Positions 43,324 to 51,850 of a DNA stretch of 64,000 nucleotides are shown here, piece after piece (within the stretch, counting starts at the first letter, position 1; each line of letters opens with the position of its first letter). The notes below the pieces were generated by a model that saw only the letters and a list, made by a program, of their open reading frames with translations, was not told the origin of the DNA and searched no databases. Source of the stretch: Lachnospiraceae bacterium JC7 (lineage in GTDB: Bacteria; Bacillota; Clostridia; Lachnospirales; Lachnospiraceae); assembly GCA_000513555.1 (NCBI GenBank), contig ALYD01000013.1, positions 32,726-96,725 on the forward strand. The letters run 5' to 3'. Position numbers and translations under genes: made by a program.

Positions 43324-45819
43324 TTACATACCTATAAGGTCAAAATCCTCAAATGACACCTTAAGTGTGTAATCCTCTTTCGGATTCTCATACTTCACTT
43401 CCACACTTCTCTTGGTCTGGCTGTAGTACCAGCCCTCTGTAGCCTTGTCGAACTGATGACGGTTCAGGAAATGCCTGAGCTTCCTTCCGGAAAGACTTAC
43501 CCAGTATGGGCTTCTCTCCTTCTTAACCATTTCAACCTTCACAGTCCTGATGCTGTCCTCATAGTCACCCTCCCGTGAGAAGCTTAGATCCACAACACTC
43601 TTACCACTCATAGCGATTTTTGTTGTGAGGTAATGTCCCTTCTCATAGTCATTGGTCACACCGTCATCCTCGTACATGCAGTACTCTCTGTCTTCTCCCG
43701 GAACAACAGTGAGAAGAAGGTCTGTCACCTTATCCTTCTCCATGCTCATAAGCTGGTTCTCTGCCTTAGGCACGATGGCACCCTCTCTCAGGAACATAGG
43801 AATGGATGACATATCGACAGGTATCTCTATGGTCTGTCCGCCCTCGTAGCAGCGGAAGTTGTCGTTCCAGTCGTACCACAGGTTTCCGGCAGGAAGGTAG
43901 ACACGGCGTGTGTCTGCTCCCTTTTCCAAAACATTAGCAACCAGGATATCCCTTCCGAAAAGGAAATCAAAACTATTCTCATATACCTCAGGATCGTTCT
44001 GGTATTCATAAACCAGAGCTCTCATAACAGGTGCTCCTGTCAATGTTGCCTCCTTCTCAAGTGAGTAGAGGTACGGAGCAAAACGGTATCGGAGAAGAAT
44101 TGCATCTCTCACGAGGTCCGTTGAATTATGGAACATCCATGGCTCGGTCACGGTGTTGTCATTGGAAGCAGAGTGAATGGAGAATCTTGCCTGGAAGATG
44201 CCCTGCTGCACCCAGCGGACGAAAAGCTCTTCCTCGGGAGCGGGACCTGCAAAACCTCCTATATCAGCACCCTCGTTTGGCTGACCGCTTAACCCCATGC
44301 CTGTAATGATGGGTATGTTGTACTTCAGAGTCTGCCAGCTTGTGTAGTTATCACCGCACCATGTCTGGGCATAATGCTGAATTCCGGCACTTCCCGAACG
44401 GCATACTGAATACGGACGTGCTGATGGATCATTCTCCCTTACAGCATCGTTTGAAAGCTTGCACATAAGAGTGCTCATGATAGGCTTTAGCTGTCCGATG
44501 GTACCGCCCTTTCCGTCGAAATCAACGATGTCATCCTTGTCCATGAGGCTGTCGTACTCGCAGTTGTCGTTCCAGATGGAATCGGTGCCAACCTCGATGA
44601 GAGCCTCCTTCATGTACTTCTTCCAGAGCTCTCTTGCCTCCGGCTTTGTGTAATCCCAGAAGGCACCTTCGCCTCCCCACCACATTCCGATGGCGGTCTT
44701 TTTGGGATCCTTTGAATCCTTAACGAAAACATCGCCCTTCTCGAACTCCTCGAAATAAGGATGCATGAGAAGTATGCCCGGCTTTATGTTCGGAACATTC
44801 TGAGCGCCTTTCTCATTCATGGCGTGAAAGTAGGCCTTGGGATCCTTGAATCTCTCCTTGTTCCATGTGAAGACACAGCGCTTGTTCTGATAGCTTGTGT
44901 AGCCTGATGAAAGATGGAATCCGTCTATAGGGAATCCCTCCTCATGTACTGTATCGATGAAGTCGAGAACCGCATCATCACTGTCCTTTTCAAGCTCAGG
45001 ATAGTACATGGAAGATCCCTGATAGCCCATGGCACGCTTGGGAAGAAGTGCGGGACGGCCTGTGAGCTCGGTATACTGATCAACCACTTTTTTGATGGTG
45101 CCGCCGGCAAGAAGGAACATGTCGATATCTCCGCCGTCTGCCTGCCAGTAGGCATATCTAGGCCAGTAATTGGACTTCTCACAGCCCATGTTGAACACGG
45201 ACTCATAGAAGTTATGGAAGAAAACTCCCACTGCCTGCTTTGTGTCTCTGTCGAGACGGATGAAGAAAGGAATGTGCTTGTATAGAGTATCCATCTTCTC
45301 GGCATCGTATCCCATGGCGTCCGTAGCACGCTGGCGGAGGAAGGTCTTGTTTTTATTGATCCCTCCCACCTTCTCACCGAAGCCATAAAAGCAGTCATCC
45401 TCCTTCATACGGAAGTATGAAGTTATGCGGCGGTTTGAGTCCAGTGTGAAGGGACAAAGCTTTTCTGTACTGTAAAGTGTTCTGCCTTTCACATCCTTAA
45501 GCTCTATAGTGATAGGAGCTTTCCCGATATGTAAGCTGAGCTTTTCTGTCTCGAAAAGAAGCTCACTCTCGCTGTCCGTGAATTCCGGCTCAACCGGCTC
45601 CACTCTCTTTCTCTCACCTTCAAACAGAGGGTCCAGACGATCCTCCCATGCTGTCTTCATCAGCACATAGGACTCCTCAGGAAACTCATGGGAGAAGGAT
45701 GCTCTTAACCTGATTACAGAATCACTCAGGAAGTACAGCTTGATGTCAGCATTATCCGTATGGATCAGATAAGCCCCCTTGATTTTTTCTATATTTTTGA
45801 CTTTTGAACAGATTTCCAT
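43324..45819 (-). CDS. GH31 alpha-glycosidase (second of tandem pair)
   Basis: 831 residues from ATG 45819 (GAGAGGA upstream); the longer frame from 45948 would read through the TRAP-operon terminator and is rejected. Nucleophile aspartate 418 in IWNDNCEYD and acid/base aspartate 490 in WCGDNYTSW. Homologous to its neighbour along the full length (FRCYEGGQTIEIPVDMSSIP versus LKAYEGGQEIEIPVDASSIP), so the pair arose by duplication with divergence near the active site: GGDN in one, CGDN in the other. Cytoplasmic, complete. They probably act on different linkages or on substrate plus decorated substrate. Confidence 0.88.
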   Translation of the reverse strand: MEICSKVKNIEKIKGAYLIHTDNADIKLYFLSDSVIRLRASFSHEFPEESYVLMKTAWEDRLDPLFEGERKRVEPVEPEFTDSESELLFETEKLSLHIGKAPITIELKDVKGRTLYSTEKLCPFTLDSNRRITSYFRMKEDDCFYGFGEKVGGINKNKTFLRQRATDAMGYDAEKMDTLYKHIPFFIRLDRDTKQAVGVFFHNFYESVFNMGCEKSNYWPRYAYWQADGGDIDMFLLAGGTIKKVVDQYTELTGRPALLPKRAMGYQGSSMYYPELEKDSDDAVLDFIDTVHEEGFPIDGFHLSSGYTSYQNKRCVFTWNKERFKDPKAYFHAMNEKGAQNVPNIKPGILLMHPYFEEFEKGDVFVKDSKDPKKTAIGMWWGGEGAFWDYTKPEARELWKKYMKEALIEVGTDSIWNDNCEYDSLMDKDDIVDFDGKGGTIGQLKPIMSTLMCKLSNDAVRENDPSARPYSVCRSGSAGIQHYAQTWCGDNYTSWQTLKYNIPIITGMGLSGQPNEGADIGGFAGPAPEEELFVRWVQQGIFQARFSIHSASNDNTVTEPWMFHNSTDLVRDAILLRYRFAPYLYSLEKEATLTGAPVMRALVYEYQNDPEVYENSFDFLFGRDILVANVLEKGADTRRVYLPAGNLWYDWNDNFRCYEGGQTIEIPVDMSSIPMFLREGAIVPKAENQLMSMEKDKVTDLLLTVVPGEDREYCMYEDDGVTNDYEKGHYLTTKIAMSGKSVVDLSFSREGDYEDSIRTVKVEMVKKERSPYWVSLSGRKLRHFLNRHQFDKATEGWYYSQTKRSVEVKYENPKEDYTLKVSFEDFDLIGM

Positions 45820-45844
45820 AACTATCCTCTCAATTTTGGGTATA

Positions 45845-45895
45845 AAAATACAGCCTGCACTTTTCCGGTTATCAAATATCCTGATGCAGGCTGTA
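45845..45895 (-). terminator. TRAP operon terminator
   Basis: Perfect 11-bp stem TACAGCCTGCA/TGCAGGCTGTA (45849-45859 with 45885-45895), followed on the minus strand by TTTTTATA. It separates the TRAP genes from the GH31 pair, so the two may be only partly cotranscribed. Confidence 0.85.
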
Positions 45896-46002
45896 CGTTT
45901 AATCTTATTCACGCTCTTGCCCCACATGTGAAACACTACTGTCTTCATGTGGATTCCGAAAACTACGACTAAGACAAGAACTCACAGCTTTGTTAACTCT
46001 TC

Positions 46003-47322
46003 TTACCACCAGAAACTCGGTACAAGTCCGCAGAGATACGGGATAAGCAATGTGAATATCGGCATAAATGTTACGAGAAGCAGCGCTAAAACCATGGCTG
46101 CGAACATCTTTACGATATACTTCGTTACACCCTCTATACCTACCTTGGCGATTCCGCATCCTACGAAGAGGCAGGAACCAACAGGCGGAGTTACTGAACC
46201 TATACCCATGTTCATGATGAGCATGACACCGAAATGTACGTCGCTCATTCCGACGCTTCTTGCGATAGGAAGGAATATCGGTGTGAAGATCAGAACCGCA
46301 GGAGTGAGATCCAGGAACATTCCCATGATAAGGAGGAAGAGGTTCATGATGAACAGGATTACATAGCGGTTGCTGGAAATGCTCATGAGTCCGGCGCTTA
46401 TGGCTGCAGGAATTCCTGTATAGGACATAACGTAGGACATAATAGAGCTTGATGCGATAAGGAAAAGTATGGTTGAGGAGCTTACCATGGTGTCTGCAAG
46501 GAGCTCATAGAATTCCTTTGCATGAAGCTCTTTATAAACTATTCCCAGGGCTCCGCAGTAGAGGCAAAGCACAACTCCGGCCTCTGTTGCAGTGAAAAAT
46601 CCTGCCAGGATACCCCCCATAACGATGATTACCGCAAGAAGTGAAGGGATTGCATCAAATGCAACCTTCCATGGAGACTCTGTCTCTACGATGGTTGATG
46701 ACTTGTATCCCATTTTCTTTGCCATGATGATGGCGATACCTGCTACGAAAACACCCAGCATGATACCCGGGATGTAACCGCCCATGAAAAGAGCCGCTAC
46801 TGAAACACCGCCGGCTGTGATGGAATAAAGGATCAGCGGTCCCGATGGCGGGATCAGGATTCCTGTAGGTGCTGAACAGATATTGACAGCTGCCGAGTAG
46901 TTAGGATCATATCCTTCATCCTTCTCAAGAGGTCCCATGATGGAGCCCATAGCTGAAGCTGCTGCAACGGAGGATCCTGAAACTGCTCCGAAGAACATGT
47001 TCGCAAGAACGTTGGTTGCTGCAAGATATCCCGGAACCTTACCTACGAAAAGACGGGCAAATCGAACGAGACGCTTTGCGATACCGCCCTTGTTCATGAT
47101 ATTACCGCCCAGTGAGAAGAAAGGCAGTGCAAGAAGTGAGAATGAATCTACACCGGAAAAGCATCTCTGTGCCGCTGTCAGACTGAAGATGGAAAAATCC
47201 ATTCCGCTTGCAAGCGCAGTGATGATGGAAGCGATACCGATACCTGCCGAGATCGGAACACCTCCGAGAAGCATCACGAAGAAAGAACCGAACAGAAGAA
47301 CTGTTGCCTGTATAACGCCCAT
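46003..47322 (-). CDS. dctM: TRAP transporter large permease (DctM)
   Basis: 439 residues with about 12 membrane spans; the large subunit that moves solute with sodium in tripartite TRAP systems. Typical motifs are FFSLGGNIMNKGGIAKRLV, APTGILIPPSGPLILY and GSVTPPVGSCLFV. Its ATG overlaps the end of the DctQ gene (TAATG), indicating coupled translation. Forms a complex with the DctQ and DctP proteins encoded just upstream. Substrate class is discussed under DctP. Confidence 0.93.
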   Translation of the reverse strand: MGVIQATVLLFGSFFVMLLGGVPISAGIGIASIITALASGMDFSIFSLTAAQRCFSGVDSFSLLALPFFSLGGNIMNKGGIAKRLVRFARLFVGKVPGYLAATNVLANMFFGAVSGSSVAAASAMGSIMGPLEKDEGYDPNYSAAVNICSAPTGILIPPSGPLILYSITAGGVSVAALFMGGYIPGIMLGVFVAGIAIIMAKKMGYKSSTIVETESPWKVAFDAIPSLLAVIIVMGGILAGFFTATEAGVVLCLYCGALGIVYKELHAKEFYELLADTMVSSSTILFLIASSSIMSYVMSYTGIPAAISAGLMSISSNRYVILFIMNLFLLIMGMFLDLTPAVLIFTPIFLPIARSVGMSDVHFGVMLIMNMGIGSVTPPVGSCLFVGCGIAKVGIEGVTKYIVKMFAAMVLALLLVTFMPIFTLLIPYLCGLVPSFWW

Positions 47323-47807
47323 TATTTCTGTCCTCCATTCTTTTTATTCTTCATAAACATCTGTGCATATTTAAGAATTCTTGCGATGATGATAAACACT
47401 CCTGACAAAGGCAGGATCGCATACAGAGTCTTAAACGGTATGCGCATAACCGATGAAAAGTTTGTAGCATTGCCCTGAAGCTTTGCGCCGCCCATAACGA
47501 AGACATATATTACGAAGAAGATGATAGCTGCCTCGATAAAGATGTTGAGGGCGAGTTTGAAGCCGCCATTCGCCTTTTTGGTCACCAGATCCAGTGCCAG
47601 ATGCTGGTCCTTATAAAAGCAGTAAGCAGAACCGATAAATGAAGCCCATATGAGAAGATATCTCAAAAGCTCGTCTGTAAAGGTAGATGGATCTTTCAGA
47701 ACCCATCTAGTGAATATCTGCCATGTTCCGAAGACAAGCAGCCCGAACATGGCTGCTGCCATCAGAAAACGCATGACAAGTGTCAGATACTTATCTATTT
47801 TTTCCAA
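47322..47807 (-). CDS. dctQ: TRAP transporter small permease (DctQ)
   Basis: About 161 residues, four membrane helices. Family signature FGTWQIFTRWVLKDPSTFTDEL plus LIWASFIGSAYCFYKDQHLALDL is clear. Two TTG starts are possible: 47825 and 47807. The second has GGAAGG 9 bases upstream and is preferred; no ATG is available near the expected N-terminus. A non-ATG start may lower its yield relative to the other subunits. Confidence 0.9.
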   Translation of the reverse strand: MEKIDKYLTLVMRFLMAAAMFGLLVFGTWQIFTRWVLKDPSTFTDELLRYLLIWASFIGSAYCFYKDQHLALDLVTKKANGGFKLALNIFIEAAIIFFVIYVFVMGGAKLQGNATNFSSVMRIPFKTLYAILPLSGVFIIIARILKYAQMFMKNKKNGGQK

Positions 47808-47829
47808 AACGATCCATCCTTCCAATCAA

Positions 47830-48879
47830 TTACTTCTGAGCAGCCTGAATCTTCTCGCAAAGAGCGTATGTATCAGGCTCATCCTTCTGAAGCTTCTCAT
47901 AGATAGGCTTTACTGCCTCCTGGAATGCAGGGATGTCAACATCCTCAACGAAGGTAACGCCCTTGCCCTTAACATCATTGATAACCTGATCCTCAAACTC
48001 CTTCCATGCCTGCTTGTAGTTTGATGACATCTCTGCTGCAGTCTCGTTGATGATCTGCTTCTGATTGTCGCTCATCTCGTCCCATACCTTCTGAGAGATA
48101 ACAACGATATCAGGAATCATTGTGTGCATATCGTAGCTGTAAACCTTAGCAACGTCAGCGTGATCACGAAGAGCTGTAACATTGTTCTCAGCACCGTCGA
48201 TAACACCCTGCTGAATAGCTGTGTAAATGTCTCCGTATCCCATAGCTGTTGCTGAACCGCCGAGTGCGTTCATCATATCGATAGCCATCTGTGAATCCAT
48301 GGTACGGATCTTGAGTCCCTTAAGATCTTCAGGCTTACGGATCTCTCTGTCCTTTGTATAGAATGAACGTGCGCCGGAATCAAGCCATGTGAATCCGCGG
48401 AATCCCTGATCAGCTGTAGCGTCATATACTTCCTTCATAAGATCCTGATTCTCAAGTACCTTGAAATATGACTCCTTATCGTTGAAAAGATATGGTACTG
48501 AGAAAGCTGTGTATTCCTTTGAGAAGTTTCCGAGAGTAGCAGCTGAAACCTTCGCCATATCGAGAGCGCCGCCCTGGATCTGTGAGATCATATCTGTCTC
48601 TGAACCGAGAACACCGTTGGGAACTACCTCGATGTTGATGGTTCCGTTTGACTTCTCCTTAACTGTATCAGCCCAGCCCTTAAGTGCGATATTTACTGCA
48701 TGATCCTCTGCCATGTTGTGACCAAGCTTCATGTTGAAGGTCTTCTCGCCTGATGCCTCACCACCGGCTGCTGCCTGTGTCGCTGTCTGGGATGTATTTG
48801 ATCCACCGCATCCTGTAAGTGCCATACTTACTGTCATAAGGATCGCTCCTGCCAATGCTACAATTCTGTTCTTCTTCAT
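47830..48879 (-). CDS. dctP: TRAP solute-binding lipoprotein (DctP)
   Basis: About 349 residues. Lipoprotein signal with SMALTGC, then an Ala/Thr/Gly linker and a DctP-type binding domain. The segments RSFYTKDREIRKPEDLKGLK and IRTMDSQMAIDMMNALGGSA carry the conserved arginine that holds a carboxylate; MGYGDIYTAIQQGVIDGAEN is the form common in uronate-binding members. A hexuronate or related acidic sugar is therefore the likely ligand. The second ATG of the ATGATG pair is best spaced from GGAGGGT. First gene of a dctP-dctQ-dctM operon. Confidence 0.9.
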   Translation of the reverse strand: MKKNRIVALAGAILMTVSMALTGCGGSNTSQTATQAAAGGEASGEKTFNMKLGHNMAEDHAVNIALKGWADTVKEKSNGTINIEVVPNGVLGSETDMISQIQGGALDMAKVSAATLGNFSKEYTAFSVPYLFNDKESYFKVLENQDLMKEVYDATADQGFRGFTWLDSGARSFYTKDREIRKPEDLKGLKIRTMDSQMAIDMMNALGGSATAMGYGDIYTAIQQGVIDGAENNVTALRDHADVAKVYSYDMHTMIPDIVVISQKVWDEMSDNQKQIINETAAEMSSNYKQAWKEFEDQVINDVKGKGVTFVEDVDIPAFQEAVKPIYEKLQKDEPDTYALCEKIQAAQK

Positions 48880-48922
48880 CATACCCTCCATTTTTCACAG
48901 CCGGTTTCCACATAACGCTCTT

Positions 48923-48952
48923 CCGGCATAACATGCCGGGGATCTTATCCCC
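48923..48952 (-). promoter_or_regulatory. overlapping hairpins upstream of dctP
   Basis: CCGGCAT-AAC-ATGCCGG (48923-48939) overlaps GGGGAT-CTT-ATCCCC (48938-48952), 44-73 bases before the dctP start and just after the YcxB stop. No T-run follows on the minus strand. The first is a 17-bp interrupted palindrome of operator type; the pair could also form alternative RNA folds. Confidence 0.4.
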
Positions 48953-48970
48953 GTAACACTTTTATGAATT

Positions 48971-49537
48971 TTATTTTTTTCCGTCACGGATCATATCGAT
49001 CAGATCCCGTAGATTCATGCTCAGCATATTTCTGCTTTGTTTCCATTCCTTGCCGGTTTTTTCAGAAAGAAAATCCACGAACCTCTGCTGTTTGTCCTCT
49101 GCCCAGATACCTCTCGGTACCATAACTGCATTTTGACGGCTTTCGAAAAGGTAGAAACATCTCTTATCAACGAGCATCCGGTCTATCCTGTCATACGGAA
49201 GTGACCTGCCAGTCTGATCGATAAGCACCTCATCACCTGTGAACCGATAGCGTACCCTGCTTTCCTGTCCCCTTCTGGTCTGAATGAGCTGTTCGGCTCT
49301 CATCCTGCTGGGGAAATCGGTGCTGACCATAAACCAGCATCCGATCAGCATAAGTGCGCCTCTTATCGCAGTGTTCTTCACAAAGAAAAGAGCCGCCACC
49401 AGTAAAAGCGCTCCAAGACCCGCTCTGAAAAGTATCTTCAGCCGTTCATAGCTGTAATATTCAGCCTGAAACATCCACCTGATAGCATCGTCGTTAAACA
49501 CGGTATCTGCTTCAAAATATACAGAAGATTTTTTCAT
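48971..49537 (-). CDS. YcxB-like membrane protein
   Basis: 188 residues with two adjacent membrane helices (LFRAGLGALLLVAALFFV and GALMLIGCWFMVS, ~35-75), then a beta-rich YcxB-like domain (RYRFTGDEVLIDQTGRSLPY, DRMLVDKRCFYLFESRQNAV, PRGIW) and a charged helical tail. The RxxxL-type YcxB fold is common in Firmicutes with no known function. It is encoded just upstream of the TRAP operon in the same direction, separated by the palindromes at 48923-48952, and is divergent from the AraC regulator. Confidence 0.78.
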   Translation of the reverse strand: MKKSSVYFEADTVFNDDAIRWMFQAEYYSYERLKILFRAGLGALLLVAALFFVKNTAIRGALMLIGCWFMVSTDFPSRMRAEQLIQTRRGQESRVRYRFTGDEVLIDQTGRSLPYDRIDRMLVDKRCFYLFESRQNAVMVPRGIWAEDKQQRFVDFLSEKTGKEWKQSRNMLSMNLRDLIDMIRDGKK

Positions 49538-49736
49538 GCGCTCTCCTCTCTTCGTGAATATGCTGTGATTTTTGACATTTCCAAACTTTCCATTTGTTTA
49601 TGTTTGCCACAATTCTAGCATCTATCTGAGTTTTTCGTATATTTCTATGTGACCTGTATATTGCAAAATGTGATATGCCCTGTTATTATTTCATGAAGAT
49701 CCATAGCTATAACAAACTGCTTACAGGGAGACCAGC

Positions 49737-50639
49737 ATGCCATTACACCACAGAGTAAATCACATCACAGATTCACACCTGACTCAGGGCGAAGCCACAC
49801 AAAAGCTCCCGCTTCCCATCATCATAACCTGGTTCACCAACCGCACGAACGTGCAGTCTGTAGTACACTCTCATCCGTATTACGAACTGATACTTCCTCT
49901 GTACGGAGGCGTAATGTATTCCGTAAACGGAAGCCTCGTCCATCTCAACGAAGGAGAGCTCATAGTACTTCCGGCAGATATCTATCACTATGGAAAATAT
50001 GATATTTCAACAGATGTATCAGACCGACTTCTCGCTCAGATCGATCAGACTTTCTGGGATCAGATCGCCACTGAAGAGCCTTTCCATGAACTTTGCCGAC
50101 TCAAGACTCCTCTTGTGTTCAATGCCTCTGACGTGGCAGCATGGGAGATCAGATCGTTCTTCGAACAGATGGACTTAAACAGAAATATCAAGGATCCCGT
50201 CAGCCAGCTCATGCTGTGCAGTAATATGCTCAGGACACTTTTTATCTATATGACAGAAAGCCTCCACAACCAGCATTCCCCTGAACTGGCCAGAAATCAG
50301 CTTGTGGAGAAGGCCGTATCCTATATTCAGGAGCATTTTACCGATCCTGAACTCACAGTCTACGATATCGCAGAATATACCTTCTCCAGCAGAGAACATC
50401 TTTCCAGACTGTTCAAACGATACACCATGGAGAGTATTCATTCCTACATAACAGAGCTTCGCATGCAGCATTTCCACCAGCTTCTCAGAGAAGGAAAAAG
50501 CATCATGGACTCCTGTAATTACAGTGGTTTTTCCGATTACTCAAGCTTCACGAGAAGCTTCAAAAAGATTCATAATATGAGTCCGACACAGTATATGAAG
50601 TCTCTCGAAAACATGGATGAACAAAACTTTGATTCCTGA
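49737..50639 (+). CDS. AraC-family regulator with cupin sensor
   Basis: 300 residues. N-terminal cupin (~25-110, with HSHPYYELILPLYGG and LIVLPADIYHYG) for sugar or effector binding; C-terminal AraC double HTH (~195-295, AEYTFSSREHLSRLFKRY and YSGFSDYSSFTRSFKKIHNM). Divergent from the YcxB-TRAP unit across a 199-base spacer, so it most likely controls that operon and perhaps the GH31 genes. GGGAG lies 6 bases before the ATG. Ends at a clean terminator. Confidence 0.88.
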   Translation: MPLHHRVNHITDSHLTQGEATQKLPLPIIITWFTNRTNVQSVVHSHPYYELILPLYGGVMYSVNGSLVHLNEGELIVLPADIYHYGKYDISTDVSDRLLAQIDQTFWDQIATEEPFHELCRLKTPLVFNASDVAAWEIRSFFEQMDLNRNIKDPVSQLMLCSNMLRTLFIYMTESLHNQHSPELARNQLVEKAVSYIQEHFTDPELTVYDIAEYTFSSREHLSRLFKRYTMESIHSYITELRMQHFHQLLREGKSIMDSCNYSGFSDYSSFTRSFKKIHNMSPTQYMKSLENMDEQNFDS

Positions 50640-50662
50640 AATTTCCAGAAATTATTCAACAA

Positions 50663-50692
50663 AAAAGCCGGGAGTATAACTCCCGGCTTTTC
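50663..50692. terminator. bidirectional terminator after araC-type gene
   Basis: AAAAGCCGGGAGT/ACTCCCGGCTTTT stem with a 3-base loop and T-run; shared by the regulator (plus) and the SprA-related gene (minus). Confidence 0.9.
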
Positions 50693-50734
50693 ATATAAAT
50701 ATCAACTGATATTGATCACGAATGAAACGATCAC

Positions 50735-51277
50735 TTATACTGTTGAATCAAATACTTTTCCCAGACCTGTATCCTCTGCAAGGCTCTGAGATTTAGTCTT
50801 TTCTGCAGGATAAGCTATCTTTGTAGCGGTTTCACCACCGGCAACATAGGTGGTTCCGCATTCAGGACATACAGCGGTTTTGATGCTTACGGACGCCTGT
50901 AAAACCTTACCTCCACGTTCCTCAGCCTTTTGATATGCATTGCTTACATGCTCCTGCTCGTGCGCTCTGACCTTTGAAGGAGCTTCACTTACGGAAATGT
51001 GAGATGGAGACTTGAATGAAACATCCATTTCATTGGACCCGTCCTGATATTTACGCTGTTTACATGTTTTACATTCGGAAGGAGAACTGACTCTGCCTGA
51101 CTTTACTGTATCAGAATCGTTGCCGATCGAAGTCTGAGAGTTCTGTCCATATCCGTTCTGGAATTGCTTATAATTAAGATAACCTTGGGCACCGCCGTAA
51201 TAGGCTTTGAAATATCTTTCGTATGGATTACTGTCAGAAGATTCTGAACCGACAGCTCCGATAGGGTTAACAGCCAT
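50735..51277 (-). CDS. SprA-related putative metalloprotease
   Basis: 180 residues from ATG 51277 (AAAGGAG at 5 bases). A disordered N-terminal half, rich in Ser/Gly/Tyr/Asn, with CKTCKQRKY (zinc-knuckle like), and a C-terminal domain carrying AHEQEHVSNAYQKAE, an HExxH-type zinc motif (H-E-Q-E-H), and a CPECG pair in VCPECGTTYVAGG. Matches the SprA-related family of small proteins with a putative zinc protease signature. No signal peptide. Substrate and role unknown. Confidence 0.75.
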   Translation of the reverse strand: MAVNPIGAVGSESSDSNPYERYFKAYYGGAQGYLNYKQFQNGYGQNSQTSIGNDSDTVKSGRVSSPSECKTCKQRKYQDGSNEMDVSFKSPSHISVSEAPSKVRAHEQEHVSNAYQKAEERGGKVLQASVSIKTAVCPECGTTYVAGGETATKIAYPAEKTKSQSLAEDTGLGKVFDSTV

Positions 51278-51558
51278 ACCGCTCCTTTCCAAAAGTCCGA
51301 CCGATGTAAAAACGGCATATCAGCAGATCGAACTTTTATATTTTTAAAACTAAATTAATCACGAACTTTGGTTTATATCCAAACTAATTATAACATGAAA
51401 AGGGGGGATGCTGTAAAGCTCTGTCTCGCAAATTACCGTGAAAAATTAAGTGAAAATATAAGAAAGTAGATATAAAAATTTGATTAAAATTAATTCATAA
51501 TCCTTCTATAAAAAGATTATAAAATCTCTTAAATGGCGATGCCAAAAGCTAATTGTTG
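51278..51558. other. spacer, no gene seen
   Basis: AT-rich intergenic sequence upstream of the candidate RNA at 51559. A 61-codon minus-strand frame (51506-51691) has no ribosome site and overlaps that candidate RNA, so it is not called as a gene. Confidence 0.5.
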
Positions 51559-51690
51559 TGCTATAATAAATGCAGTAACACAAGATATAGTTTTTGCAAA
51601 CGCGCTGTGACCAATCCAATGGCAGTGCCCGGCACACAAGATCCGCAAAGTTTTTTCTCCTCCCCGTTTGAAAGGCTTTGCGGATTTTCA
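51559..51690 (+). ncRNA. candidate small RNA or transcription attenuator upstream of cstA
   Basis: An extended -10 promoter TGCTATAAT at 51559-51567 precedes ~110 bases of unencoded sequence ending in a perfect 10-bp terminator stem (51641-51650 with 51676-51685) and a T-rich tail. TTTGC near 51593-51597 can pair with GCAAA in the terminator's left arm, giving an antiterminator alternative. The cstA start lies 160 bases further on. It may be a free small RNA or a leader that decides readthrough into cstA. It does not match 6S, SRP or any riboswitch class that I recognise. Confidence 0.45.
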
Positions 51691-51850
51691 TTTTGATTTA
51701 CCTCGTCTTTTCATTTTTTAACGGTGTATAAGTTTAAACATTATGATGAAATATAATATCTCGGATAACATAACTGTATGTCATAACTGAGTGTTTTTGT
51801 GTTAATCTACAGGTAATATCACAGTTTCTTTATGGGGAGGGACTAAAAAG

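Noticed and set aside
45820..45948. Extended N-terminus of the second GH31 enzyme
   Set aside because: It would read through the TRAP-operon terminator stem and lacks family similarity; ATG 45819 has a good ribosome site.
51559..51690. 6S RNA or SRP RNA
   Set aside because: No long central-bubble rod and no GGAA-tetraloop SRP helix; length and terminator position do not fit either family.
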